A DNA stretch of 44,981 bases from Betaproteobacteria bacterium. GTDB taxonomy: Bacteria; Pseudomonadota; Gammaproteobacteria; Burkholderiales; Eutrophovitaceae. The notes under the pieces are model-generated. The model saw only the letters and a list, made by a program, of their open reading frames with translations, was not told where the DNA came from and ran no database searches. Each line of letters begins with the position of its first letter. Position 1 is the first letter of the stretch. The stretch lies in contig CP070775.1 in NCBI GenBank assembly GCA_020346185.1, positions 2,210,626 to 2,255,606 on the forward strand, written 5' to 3'. Shown piece after piece: positions 9,601-18,372 of this stretch. Both the position numbers and the translations under genes were made by a program.

Positions 9601-12294
9601 GTCGAAATGCAGACCGGTCGTGGGTTCATCGAACAGAAACAGCGTGCCGGTCTTTGCCACACCGTGAACGCGCGCCAGATGGCCAGCCAGCTTGAGCCGT
9701 TGTGCCTCTCCACCAGAAAGCGTCGGTACCGGCTGCCCCAGGCGCAAATAATCGAGTCCAACGTCAGCCAGCGGTTGCAAGCGCCGCAGCACCTCCGTCG
9801 ATTCGGAAAAATACTTCGTGGCTTCCGACACTGTCATCTCGAGGACTTCTGCGATGTTGCGCTCGGGCCTGGTCTGCGGTGCGATCGTCACTTCCAGGAC
9901 TTCGGGCCGAAAACGCTTACCGTCACACTCGGGACAGCGCAGATACACATCCGACAGGAACTGCATTTCGACATGCTCGAAGCCGTTTCCGCCACATGCC
10001 GGGCATCGTCCGTCACCTGAATTGAAGCTGAACATGCCGGGTTTGTAGCCGCGCTCGCGTGCGATCGGCGCCCTGGAGAAAAGATTGCGTATCGCGTCAA
10101 AGGCACCGACATAGCTTGCCGGGTTGGATCGCGTGGTACGCCCGATCGGCGTCTGATCGACCATCACGACATCGGTTATCAACTCGTGTCCGCGCAACGC
10201 CGTGTGGTGACCGGGCGTGTCAGTCGGCTTGCCTTTGTGCTTGAGCATCGCTGCGTACAACACGTCCTGGACCAGCGTCGACTTGCCCGAGCCTGACACG
10301 CCGGTTACGCACACCAACCGGCTCAGCGGAATTGTCACATCGATATTCTTGAGGTTGTTCTGCGACGCGCCTTCGATCTGCAGCGTCGCTAGCGATGCAT
10401 CGACCGGCAGTCGCCCAAGATCGGCGTCGGTCTTGCACCGGCCATACAGGTAATCTCCCGTCAGCGACTCGGCGTTAACGAGTTGCGCCGGCCGGTCGAA
10501 GAACATGACGCGCCCGCCATCTTCTCCGGGCCCTGGTCCCATATCGATGAGGCGGTCGGCAGCAAACATGATCTGTGGATCGTGCTCGACAACAACCATT
10601 GAATTGCCGGCATCTCGCAGATTGCACATCACGTCGATAACGCGGCACATGTCACGCGGATGCAATCCGATCGACGGTTCGTCGAGCACGAACAGTGTCT
10701 CGGTCAACGATGTTCCCAGCGCCGTGGTGAGATTGATTCGCTGTACCTCGCCCCCGGACAAAGTGCGCGATTGCCGGTCGAGTGTGAGATAGCCGAGCCC
10801 GACTTGCTGCAGGTAGCCCAAGCGAGACCGGATCTCGCGCAGTAGCAAATCTGTCGCTTCATCCGCTGCAGCGCCGGCATTCGATTCCACTACCGCGTCG
10901 TGAAATCCGTCAAAAAACAACTTGCAACGGTCGATTGGCAACAGCATGAGATCGTGCAACGTCAAACCGGCAAGTTCTTCGAGCTGCTGCCGCGACCACC
11001 CCACGCCGGGCGGCTTGTAGCGCAACTGCGGTTCGAGTACTGCGTCAGCAGTCGCTTTCTCACCGACCCGCCACAATAATGCCTCGTGCTTGAGACGGCT
11101 ACCGTCACAGACGGTGCACGGCGTATAAGCGCGGTACTTGGACAGCAACACCCGTATGTGCATCTTGTAGGCCTTGCTTTCCAGCCAAGCGAAAAAGTGC
11201 CGCACGCCATACCAGGTGCCTGGCCAGGATTTGCGCCAGTTCACCCACCCCGAATCACCTTCCAGCACCCATTCGCGTTGTGCATCAGTCAGTTCGCGCC
11301 ACGGCTTGTCCAGCGGAATGCTGCGCTTGCCGGCGTAGTTCTCCAGATCCTCCTGGCACTCGCGAAAACTCTTGGTCTGCCATGGTTTGATGGCGCCCTC
11401 GCGCAGCGTTTTCCACTCATCCGGCACAATCAATCCGAAGTCGATGCCGATGACCCGCCCAAAGCCACGGCAGGTTTCACAAGCTCCCACCGGTGAGTTG
11501 AACGAGAACATTCCCTGACTCGGTTCGCGGTAATGGATATCGCAATCGGCACAATGAAGGTCATCGCTGAACTTCCAGGTGCGCTCCGGTTCGCCCAGAT
11601 CGTCAACTGCGTGAATCTGGATCCGACCATGCCCAACACTTAGCGCTGACTCGAGCGCTTCGATTACGCGTTCGCGCTCGGCTGAGGAGAAACGAAAGCG
11701 GTCCTGTACGACTTCGAGCGCGCTTTTGGTTTTCGCCAAAATGCGCGTATATCCTTGCGCCTCCAGAAACCGCAGCACCTCTTTCTCCGAGAAGTTCTTC
11801 GGCACATCAATTGAAAAAGTCATGACCAGACGCGGATCATGATACTGCTCAGCGCGCAGTCTCAACTCACGGTAGATCGAATCGGGTCCGTCCCGCCGCA
11901 CCGGCTGCGAGCACTGGCGGCAGTACAGATGCGACACCCTGGCAAACAACAGCTTGAGATGGTCTGCCAGTTCCGTCATGGTGCCGACTGTTGAGCGCGA
12001 TGTGCGCACCGGGTTGGTCTGATCAATGGCGATCGCCGGCGGCACTCCTTCGATGCGGTCGACCTGCGGACGGTCCATACGATCGAGAAACTGCCGCGCA
12101 TAAGGTGAGAAGGTCTCCACGTAACGCCGCTGCCCCTCGGCGTACAGCGTATCGAACACCAGCGATGACTTGCCCGAACCGGACACACCAGTCACGACCA
12201 ACAATTCACCGAGTGGCAGATCGATATCGAGGTTTTTCAGACTGTTCTGGCGCGCGCCGCGGATGCGGATCACGGTTTTGCTGTTGTTTTTCAT
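6631..12294 (-). CDS. uvrA: Giant tandem-fused UvrA excinuclease subunit (four ABC modules)
   Basis: UvrA recognises DNA lesions and loads UvrB in nucleotide excision repair. It is normally about 940 residues with two ABC ATPase modules. This ORF is 1887 residues and holds two complete units end to end, joined near residue 1000. Each of the four modules has a Walker A (GVSGSGKS), a signature LSGGE and a Walker B with DEP (FVLDEPSIGLHPRD, FLFDEPTTGLH, YILDEPTIGLHPRD, YVLDEPTVGLH). Zinc-finger CxxC pairs are present in all parts (CRQC, CADC, CETC, CTVC, CPAC, CPEC, CPDC, CAEC, CSGC, CEFC). The halves differ in sequence, so this is not an assembly duplication. A similar double UvrA is known in Chlamydia. 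No LexA box was seen upstream. The nrdJ gene follows on the same strand. Confidence 0.93.
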   Translation of the reverse strand: MKNNSKTVIRIRGARQNSLKNLDIDLPLGELLVVTGVSGSGKSSLVFDTLYAEGQRRYVETFSPYARQFLDRMDRPQVDRIEGVPPAIAIDQTNPVRTSRSTVGTMTELADHLKLLFARVSHLYCRQCSQPVRRDGPDSIYRELRLRAEQYHDPRLVMTFSIDVPKNFSEKEVLRFLEAQGYTRILAKTKSALEVVQDRFRFSSAERERVIEALESALSVGHGRIQIHAVDDLGEPERTWKFSDDLHCADCDIHYREPSQGMFSFNSPVGACETCRGFGRVIGIDFGLIVPDEWKTLREGAIKPWQTKSFRECQEDLENYAGKRSIPLDKPWRELTDAQREWVLEGDSGWVNWRKSWPGTWYGVRHFFAWLESKAYKMHIRVLLSKYRAYTPCTVCDGSRLKHEALLWRVGEKATADAVLEPQLRYKPPGVGWSRQQLEELAGLTLHDLMLLPIDRCKLFFDGFHDAVVESNAGAAADEATDLLLREIRSRLGYLQQVGLGYLTLDRQSRTLSGGEVQRINLTTALGTSLTETLFVLDEPSIGLHPRDMCRVIDVMCNLRDAGNSMVVVEHDPQIMFAADRLIDMGPGPGEDGGRVMFFDRPAQLVNAESLTGDYLYGRCKTDADLGRLPVDASLATLQIEGASQNNLKNIDVTIPLSRLVCVTGVSGSGKSTLVQDVLYAAMLKHKGKPTDTPGHHTALRGHELITDVVMVDQTPIGRTTRSNPASYVGAFDAIRNLFSRAPIARERGYKPGMFSFNSGDGRCPACGGNGFEHVEMQFLSDVYLRCPECDGKRFRPEVLEVTIAPQTRPERNIAEVLEMTVSEATKYFSESTEVLRRLQPLADVGLDYLRLGQPVPTLSGGEAQRLKLAGHLARVHGVAKTGTLFLFDEPTTGLHFDDIAKLLRSLRKLVEAGHSLVIIEHNLDVIAAADWIIDLGPEGGEGGGAVVCVGTPDAVKQHAASHTGRALVEYGRQLEELTQSSAQAKEDSVSRALDEFIRIRNAREHNLQNLDVVLPRKQFTVITGVSGSGKSTLAFDIVFGEGQRRYLESLNAYARQFVQVASRPDVDAIHGIPPTVAIEQRTSRGGRKSTVGTLTEIHHFLRLLFVKLGIQHCPDCEAAIEPQSEEAIAARILREYRGQHIGLLAPLVINRKGVYTDLARWAHNRGFDFLRIDGNYLPTRPFPRIDRFREHNIELPVADVRVSVADEATLRTALHGALDHGKGVVHVISPLEQLMSGGPMTQKVYSTKRACLSCGNSFPEPDPRLFSYNSRHGWCPACYGTGLRIADIEWDEQRANSGTEDHVLDSWIDWLEVDESCAECHGSRLNATALAVKWGGHSIADYGAQPVTDLTRHFGQVRLQGREQEIARDLIAELRSRLGFLCEVGLGYLTLDRSAPSLSGGEAQRIRLAAQLGSNLRGVCYILDEPTIGLHPRDNHLLLNTLRKLERKGNTLLVVEHDEDTIRSADHLVDLGPGAGRFGGRLIAQGSLEQLMACADSVTGRFLNQPLMHPLQQRRKVTASTPSLRVRKARLHNLRGVNVRFPQGRLTVVTGVSGSGKSTLARDVLHDNTARLVSERRARNGAVKLAGCDGLTGWQAVTRVLEVDQTPIGKTPRSCPATYVGFWDAIRKLFAGTQDARMRGFDPARFSFNTPKGRCSGCDGQGIRKIGMSFLPDVKVTCEFCNGARFDQETLSVKYKGKSIGDVLAMSVDEATGFFAAHSNIHHALRLLQDVGLGYLTLGQQSPTLSGGEAQRIKLVTELAKVRPAGQARSVADFPHTLYVLDEPTVGLHMADVEKLIHVLHRLVDANNTAVVIEHNLDVMANADWIVDLGPEGGADGGSVVVQGNPPEVAATSNSHTGKVLQEFLAHRTRPGGTTKLSAETGAHAD

Positions 12295-12406
12295 CGATGC
12301 TTCGTTAGGAGACGCCTGAGACTATACAAGTCATCCATCGCCAGTGCACGCCGATTCACTGGCAGCCGACCGACAAGATCCGGATTTACCACCGAGACCG
12401 GATCGA

Positions 12407-13642
12407 TCAATTGCCTGAAACGCCGAGCGTGCTAACTGTCTGAAACAATAACAATAAAACTGCGAGCAGCATTCCGCCATAAGGCACCCATATCGGATAG
12501 ACGCGGATGCCTGCCGGCGCCTGCTGGATTTTCTTGATGCGGATTAACGAAACATTGACCAGAATGAAAACCAACAGGATAGCGAAACTCGTCAACTTGG
12601 CGAGCGTGACCAGCGGCAGCCAGAGCGCGAACAACAGAACACCGATCACAACCGTGACTGTCGCGACAACCGGTGTGCGGGTACGCTCGCTGACATCGCC
12701 GAGTTTTCTGAATAGCCAGCCTGCCCGCCCCATTCCGTACAACATACGTGAGGCCATGATCATCTGAATCAGTGCACCGTTAATAACGGCAAATAGACTG
12801 ATGAGGGCGATGATCGTTGGCCGCGCGCCGGTGGCGTTTTCGAACAGCAGCGCGAGCGGCGCGTTGCTTTGCGACAAATTCGAAACCGGCAACGCCAGCA
12901 CCGCCGCCGTGACGACGAGAAAATACAGTACGGTCGATACGACGAGCACCAGAATGATCGCTCGCGGCATGGTCCGTTGCGGGTCCTTGACTTCCTCGGA
13001 GACGTTGACCATGTCCTCGAAGCCGATGAACGCATAAAAAGCGAGAAACGCACCCATCGCGACGCCCCACCAGGCGTTGGACTCGAACGGCGGAATCAGT
13101 TCCGGGAGTCGCTCAGGCAAGGTAGCAAAACTACTTCCCGAAACCGCAATAATCAACAGCAGGCCAGCGATCTCAATGATGGTTGCTACGGCGGCTACTG
13201 ACACTGACTCGAGTATTCCCCAGAACGCCAATACCCCCAGTGCCAGCACCACAACGCATATCACCAGGATATCGGGCAGCTCCACGAACACACCAAGATA
13301 GCCGACAAAGCCGTTGGCCAGCGTGGCCGACGACACCAGGCCTGAGAAAACGATCAGCAATCCGACCAGCGTCGATAGCTCACGACGCCCCAGTCCTTCC
13401 TGCACGTAGACAGCCTCAGCACCGGAGAGAGGATGACGAGCGGCCAGCTCTGCATAGGTAAACGCCGTGAACGCAGCGACGAGAGCGGCAACCAGGAAAG
13501 CGAGTGGCGCATACATGCCGGCTTCCGCAGCGACTTCGCCAACCAGAACATAAATTCCCGCGCCGAGAATCGTGCCCAGTCCGTAAAAAGTGACCAGCGG
13601 CAGCGACAACGCGCGACGCAGTCCGACTTGCTGTGAGTTCAT
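12407..13642 (-). CDS. APC-superfamily amino acid/polyamine permease
   Basis: A 411-residue integral membrane transporter. The N-terminus MNSQQVGLRRALSLPLVTFY leads into the first helix with the conserved GLGTILGAGIYVLVG motif of APC permeases, whose broken helix 1 binds the substrate backbone. Helix 6 shows the conserved FYAFIGFEDMVNVSEEVKDP segment, typical of amino acid permeases. About eleven hydrophobic helices can be counted, slightly fewer than the usual twelve, and the length is at the short end. Substrate cannot be deduced. It lies 112 bases upstream of uvrA on the same strand and is divergent from the broken GST gene. Confidence 0.88.
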   Translation of the reverse strand: MNSQQVGLRRALSLPLVTFYGLGTILGAGIYVLVGEVAAEAGMYAPLAFLVAALVAAFTAFTYAELAARHPLSGAEAVYVQEGLGRRELSTLVGLLIVFSGLVSSATLANGFVGYLGVFVELPDILVICVVVLALGVLAFWGILESVSVAAVATIIEIAGLLLIIAVSGSSFATLPERLPELIPPFESNAWWGVAMGAFLAFYAFIGFEDMVNVSEEVKDPQRTMPRAIILVLVVSTVLYFLVVTAAVLALPVSNLSQSNAPLALLFENATGARPTIIALISLFAVINGALIQMIMASRMLYGMGRAGWLFRKLGDVSERTRTPVVATVTVVIGVLLFALWLPLVTLAKLTSFAILLVFILVNVSLIRIKKIQQAPAGIRVYPIWVPYGGMLLAVLLLLFQTVSTLGVSGN

Positions 13643-13773
13643 CCCCTCCCTCAGAACCGGCCTCGTCGTTTAGATGACCTTGATAACACTGCGTGCCGGT
13701 GCGACGCAAATTCTACGTTAATCCTTTTGCTAGACTGTGATGACCTGGAAAACTCACGGCAGAAGGCGGCGCC

Positions 13774-14366
13774 ATGATCGACTTGCATTTTGCACCGACC
13801 GGCAGCGGCTTGCGCGCAACCGTCGCGTCGAATGAAACCGGCCTGCCATACCGACTGCACAAGCTCGATCTCAACAAGGGCGAGCAACGCACACCCGAGT
13901 TTCGAAAGATCAACCCGGCCGGATCGATCCCAGTCGTTGTTGATGGGGAAGCCCCCGGCGGCAAGTCGCCGGCACTGAACCGGTCCGCTCCTATCGTATT
14001 GTACTGCGCAGAGAAATCAGGCCGATTCATCCCCGCCAGCGCGGCGACGCGGGCGCTCTTTCGCGCAAACGGCAAGCGACATTTCCCGGGCCGCCATGAC
14101 CAGCTTGCATCTGGAACGCAATACTCCGGAGAAGTCGGATGCAACTGGCTGCGGGATGCGTTTCTGGTGCACGAACGGACGCTGCAAGCCTAATGAATAA
14201 ACACCTAGCGAGGGAGTTGTCCGTTGCCGATCTGATGCTCTACCCTTCTTTCACGCTGCGCCGGTCACTGGTCGAGCATGACGACAACTGCCCAAATTTA
14301 CGCAGATGGGCCGACAATATGGCGTCAGTCCCTGACGTCCAGCGCGGCATGGCCTACGCTGATTGA
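13774..14366 (+). pseudogene. Glutathione S-transferase remnant (frameshift and internal loss)
   Basis: The first frame (from ATG 13774) encodes a good thioredoxin-fold GST N-terminus: MIDLHFAPTGSGLRATVASN, then INPAGSIPVVVD with the cis-proline and an LNRSAPIVLYCAEKSGRF helix. After about residue 90 the sequence is no longer GST-like and stops at 14193. A second frame overlapping from 14139 carries the GST C-terminal helices (LARELSVADLMLYPSFTL, then PNLRRWADNMASVPDVQRGM). The middle of the helical domain, perhaps 60 residues, is missing or scrambled, so a working enzyme is not expected. It opens a stretch with other broken genes. Confidence 0.78.
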
Positions 14367-14504
14367 AAACAATGGCGCACGCGGATTGATCGAAGGCTAC
14401 GCTGAACGGAACGCAAGGCTTGAACAACTTGGCTTGCAGAATAATATACGTCAATCAGGCTGCATCAGACGACACTAACCGCTAACCACTAAACACCGTC
14501 GGCT

Positions 14505-14990
14505 ATGGCAAATCCCTTTCGAAAGCTGATTGACGCGCTCAGCAACGGCCTGCAAAAAATGGCCAACGGCGAAACATCCGGGGAGCGTGCATCGAGAAAA
14601 TCACAGCAAGTTCAACAATCGGTGGCAACGCTGCTCTACGAGACGGCACGTGTCGATCACGAAGTAAGGGACGAGGACCTGCACGTTGCCGAGGACTGTC
14701 TGCGCGAACTCTTTGCGATGTCTACGGTACAGGCACGCACACTGCTGGCGCATGCGGCTCAGCTTCGCCATCGGCCTACGTCCTACCACCCCCTGAGTAA
14801 AGTGATCAATGAGCACTTCAGCGCCGAAGAAAAGCATCGCCTGGTGGAATACATGTGGCGCGTCGCCCATGCCGACCGAGAGGTCGACATGTATGAAGAT
14901 CACCTGGTGCGAAAAATTGCTGATCTCCTGTATGTTCCGCACCGCGACTTCATCTCGGCAAAACACCGTGCGCGTGGCAAAGCCAGGTAG
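14505..14990 (+). CDS. TerB-family (tellurite resistance/DjlA-like) protein
   Basis: A 161-residue cytoplasmic all-helical protein. The core, roughly residues 38-150, matches TerB domains: SVATLLYETARVDHEVRDED then HRLVEYMWRVAHADREVDMY and EDHLVRKIADLLYVPHRDFI. The acidic clusters DHEVRDED and ADREVDMYED resemble the paired metal-binding acidic motifs of TerB. The biochemical role of stand-alone TerB proteins is unclear; names refer to tellurite resistance loci, but no ter cluster is present. The gene ends 29 bases before the broken antiporter on the same strand and ends with TAG, showing that amber is a normal stop in this genome. Confidence 0.85.
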   Translation: MANPFRKLIDALSNGLQKMANGETSGERASRKSQQVQQSVATLLYETARVDHEVRDEDLHVAEDCLRELFAMSTVQARTLLAHAAQLRHRPTSYHPLSKVINEHFSAEEKHRLVEYMWRVAHADREVDMYEDHLVRKIADLLYVPHRDFISAKHRARGKAR

Positions 14991-15019
14991 ATGAACTCCG
15001 CGCAAAAGAGTTAGCGCTG

Positions 15020-16849
15020 GTGGATCACGACATAGCAGTCCAGATTGCCGGCATCGGTGCACTGGCGATTCTCTGCCAGTGGCTCGGCTGGCGTTTGAAG
15101 CTTCCGGCAATCGTATTCCTGCTAACTGCGGGTCTGATCGCCGGCCCGCTTACCGGATGGCTGCGCCCGCTCGAATTCTTCGGAAACCTGCTGTTCCCGC
15201 TGATTTCGCTGTGTGTCGCCGTGATCCTGTTCCAAGGCAGCCTGACCTTGCGTTTTGCCGAGATCCGTGGTGTGCAACAGGTTGTCGTACGTCTGGTGAC
15301 ATGGGGAACGCTGGTCAGTCGGGTCATTTCCGCAGCTGCAACCATGTGGCTGGTAGGCGCCTCGCGGCTGGTCGCAATGCTGTTCGGAGCGATCATGGTG
15401 GTCACAGGACCAACGGTGATCGTGCCGATGCTGCGCACCGTTCGACCCACCGTGACGATCGGCAACATCCTGCGCTGGAAAGGCATTCTGATCGACCCAG
15501 TCGGCGCGATTCTGGCCATTCTGACCTATCAATTCATTACCGCACTGAGTTCACAGCAGGCACTGTTCATGACATTCCTCACACTCGGCAAGATGGTGCT
15601 TGCGGGTGTCGCAATTGGCGCCGGTGCCGGCTATCTAGTCGGCCTCGCTTTGCGCCGCAACTGGCTGCCTGAGTTTCTGCATAACTTTACAGTGCTCGGC
15701 GTGGTGTTCAGCGTCTACGTACTTTCGAATTCAGTGGAGCACGAGACTGGGCTGTTGGCCGTTACCATGATGGGACTGTGGCTGGCGAACATGCCCGGGG
15801 TACACACTGATGACATTCTCGACTTCAAGGAGAGTTTGTCGATTCTGTTCATTTCGGGTTTGTTCATCATTCTCGCGGCACGGATCGATTTCGCGACATT
15901 CGAGCAACTGGGCTGGGCTGCACTGGGCGTTTTCCTGGCAATGCAGTTTCTTGCGCGCCCGCTCAAGATCGCACTGGCTACCGCGGGCAGCAAGCTCACC
16001 TGGCGTGAGCGAACCTTACTCGCCTGGGTCGGGCCACGCGGCATTGTCGCCGCCGCGATCAGTGCCGTATTTGGATTGCGACTGGAACAGGCCGGTTTTG
16101 CCGATGCAGCCTAGCTGGTTCCGCTGACTTTCATGGTCATCATTGGTACTGTGTTGCTGCAGAGCGCCACAGCCAGTAGCCTGGCTCGCTGGCTGCGAGT
16201 GACCGAACCGGAGCCACGCGGCTTTCTGATCGTCGGCGCTAACCGGGTCGCGCGCGAGATCGCCTTGCGGTTACGAAAGATCGGCTATCGAACGTTACTC
16301 GCAGACACTTCGTGGGAAAACACCGAAAAAGCGCGACGCGAAGTTTTCGAAACCTACTAGGGCAGCCTGGTCTCCGAGCATGCCGACAGACATCTCGATC
16401 TCATCGGCATTGGGGGCTTGCTGGGACTATCAGCGCACAGTGCGCTGAACAGTCTGGCGGTGATGCGCTACCGGAGTGAATTTGGTGACGGCAACACCTA
16501 TCCACTGTATGCCACACTCGAAGAGCAACCCGAGAACCTGCGCATCGCTGCCGCTCAGCCCGGCCACGAGTTATTTGGCAAGGATGTCAGTTACACGCGG
16601 TTGAACAAGTTAATCAGCCAGGGTGGAGTTGCCACCGTCGAACTGCATGAGAGAGATAACCTGAATGCGTTCAAAGCGCGAAATCCCGATGCGATTGCGC
16701 TTTTTGTCGTAGATCCAAAAGGCACTGCGCACGCCTTCACAACCGTTAGAAGCCCGTCACCTGCGCAGAGTTGGAAGCTCATCGCGGTCTCAGCAATGTT
16801 TACCCGGCAATCCGGGGCCGAGAGCACCGGTCCGAACAACGGCAGTTGA
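15020..16849 (+). pseudogene. CPA1-type Na+/H+ antiporter with TrkA-N domain, broken by two in-frame TAG codons
   Basis: One reading frame of 609 codons, starting at GTG 15020, covers a full cation/proton antiporter followed by a cytoplasmic nucleotide-binding region. It is interrupted by TAG at 16112-16114 and TAG at 16358-16360, with no frameshift. Before the first stop are about 11 membrane helices (GPTVIVPMLRTVRPT, ILIDPVGAILAIL). After it the frame continues LVPLTFMVIIGTVLLQSA, then the Rossmann segment GFLIVGANRVAREIALRLRK, the second stop just before GSLVSEHADRHLDLIGIGG, and the remainder. A glutamate I recall as usual before GILIDP is Lys here (RWKGILIDP), another sign of decay. Recoding is unlikely because neighbouring genes end in TAG. 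Recent inactivation is the simplest reading. Confidence 0.85.
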
Positions 16850-16950
16850 TCTACCCCACTTTGTCACTTCTGAGTGAATCGCGGGCCTGAACTCAAGGGC
16901 TCGTCCAGTCCCGACGGCTGGCCGGTTTCTTGCGTTTTTCCGGTTTGGGA

Positions 16951-17003
16951 GCACAGGTCCGCCCTCGAGCCGTCGCCGACGAGCGACAGTATTGGGCCTG
17001 TGC
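16951..17003 (+). repeat. Inverted repeat with 10-bp arms in a 245-bp intergenic stretch
   Basis: Arms GCACAGGTCC (16951-16960) and GGGCCTGTGC (16994-17003) pair over ten positions with one G-T wobble on the plus-strand RNA; the 33-base middle contains a smaller CGTCG/CGACG palindrome. No T-run follows, so it is not a classic terminator. The rest of 16850-17094, between the broken antiporter and the next membrane gene, shows nothing else recognisable. Confidence 0.35.
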
Positions 17004-17094
17004 TTATCTGGTTCTCACCTCTATGAAATGTCACAACCGCCTTCCAGCATTATCGATTTCAGTCTAGACATCCACATGTGCCAGGGCTAACACC

Positions 17095-17658
17095 GTGAAC
17101 AGTGAATCTCGTATCGAAATACTGCAGAACAGCGTCAGAAGGCTGCTGGTCACCAACACCGTCGAAAATGCCCGGGCCTTGTTGCGACGCTTTCAGGAAG
17201 TGGACTCCTTCAATGCCTACGTGCACGAACGCATGCCACCGGTCCTGCTCGCGATGCTGATCATGTTCCTCATCAGCCTCGCCTGCGTCACGGGAATCGT
17301 CACGTTGCTGCCTGACATGCATTCGGCATTGATTCTGCCGATGCTTCTGATCTTGCCCGTTGTTTTGGCCGGAAGCTTCCTCATCCAGATCTACGTGTTC
17401 TTTTCCTGGCTCGAGGGCCGTTCCATGGAGCGGAGTCTTGCGCCACGTCGCAAAGCACCGCGGGGCGTCCTCGCCAACTGGGTGCGCTCCAAGCTCAATC
17501 TAGATCTTGGCCCGGTTCCAGCGGTGCCATGGCTGCCTGCGGCGATACTTCTTTTCATGCCGCTGTTGACGCTGACATATTCATGGCGTGGCGCGGCCAT
17601 GACATTCATCGCGTTGGGCATCCTGATGCCGATTGCGTACGCTTGGGTAGATCGCTGA
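17095..17658 (+). CDS. Membrane protein, function unknown
   Basis: A 187-residue protein with a soluble amphipathic N-terminus (residues 1-50, including ENARALLRRFQEVDSFNAYV) and four hydrophobic segments at about 50-72, 80-102, 143-160 and 165-184. A basic loop (RSMERSLAPRRKAPRG, about residues 110-125) between helices 2 and 3 should be cytoplasmic. No named family is recognised. It starts with GTG at 17095 and stands alone, convergent with the GNAT gene. Regular helix pattern and length argue for a real gene. Confidence 0.65.
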   Translation: MNSESRIEILQNSVRRLLVTNTVENARALLRRFQEVDSFNAYVHERMPPVLLAMLIMFLISLACVTGIVTLLPDMHSALILPMLLILPVVLAGSFLIQIYVFFSWLEGRSMERSLAPRRKAPRGVLANWVRSKLNLDLGPVPAVPWLPAAILLFMPLLTLTYSWRGAAMTFIALGILMPIAYAWVDR

Positions 17659-17700
17659 TCACCGACGGGGAGCTCCGCCGGCATCCGAGGCGAAAGCGCC

Positions 17701-18330
17701 CTAAAAGCGGCTGTTGCGCTTCACTGATTGCACGGCTGAAGCAATGTGCTTGATCCAGAATACCATCGGCTTGGGCGACTGCGACGACTCATCAAGGTCC
17801 TGCCAGCAGAACGCTGTCTTGAGTTCGGGACGCTTCTCATAACCGCGCTTGTTCCAGAATCTATCGAGAGGTTGGTAATCTCTCGGGCGGCGTGGGTGGT
17901 TATCTGGGCGCTGCACGGCGCAGAAGGCGCTCCAGTCGTAACACCTCAATGAGGTCGCATGTGCCTCACGCTGTTCAAAAAAACGCACGCCTATTCCCTG
18001 CCCACGATAACCTCTCTCGAGAACCGATTCGCCAAAATAGAACATGCGCTCAATGTCATAGCCATGCGCCGCGAAAGGTCTTTTTATATCGTCTGTTTCG
18101 CTCGACATTGGCAAACCGGTTGAGGCCCCGATCACTCGGCCACCATCAAATGCGACCACCACGACGCTGTTCGGCGCACCAACGTAGGTGTCTAGGTACC
18201 CGCTCTCGTAATCAAGGCTTCCGTCATATAAGTAAGGAAATTCACGAAAGATTGCGATGCGAAGCCGAGCCAATTCACTCAGATAGGGTCGCGCGTCAGC
18301 CCCCGTAAAGCGCTTTACCTTGATACTCAT
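17701..18330 (-). CDS. GNAT-family N-acetyltransferase
   Basis: A 209-residue member of the GCN5-related acetyltransferases, which move acetyl from acetyl-CoA to an amine. The acetyl-CoA pyrophosphate loop is RGYRGQGIG (106-114), within ESVLERGYRGQGIGVRFFEQ. The preceding strand (SVVVVAFDGGRVIGASTG) and the following helix (EQREAHATSL) fit the fold. The first 40 residues (YLSELARLRIAIFREFPYLY) resemble a subset of GNAT proteins that also occur in cyanobacteria and proteobacteria. The C-terminal part, rich in aromatic residues (RFWNKRGYEKRPELKTAFCW), matches that subset. Substrate unknown. It is divergent from nothing intact; the broken isomerase lies just upstream on the same strand. Confidence 0.86.
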   Translation of the reverse strand: MSIKVKRFTGADARPYLSELARLRIAIFREFPYLYDGSLDYESGYLDTYVGAPNSVVVVAFDGGRVIGASTGLPMSSETDDIKRPFAAHGYDIERMFYFGESVLERGYRGQGIGVRFFEQREAHATSLRCYDWSAFCAVQRPDNHPRRPRDYQPLDRFWNKRGYEKRPELKTAFCWQDLDESSQSPKPMVFWIKHIASAVQSVKRNSRF

Positions 18331-18372
18331 ATGTCAATACTGAAGCCAGTTCGGTGCGACACTCCGGTCTCG

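Noticed and set aside
6631-12294. Double uvrA as an assembly duplication
   Set aside because: The two halves are clearly diverged in sequence and in insert lengths, and the join is in frame.
12295-12406. LexA (SOS) box before uvrA
   Set aside because: No CTG-N10-CAG site with the expected AT-rich middle was found upstream of the start.
15020-16849. Genome-wide amber recoding as the explanation of the antiporter stops
   Set aside because: Nearby intact genes (TerB at 14990, the M1-like gene at 22213) end with TAG, so TAG is an ordinary stop here; kept only as a low-probability option.
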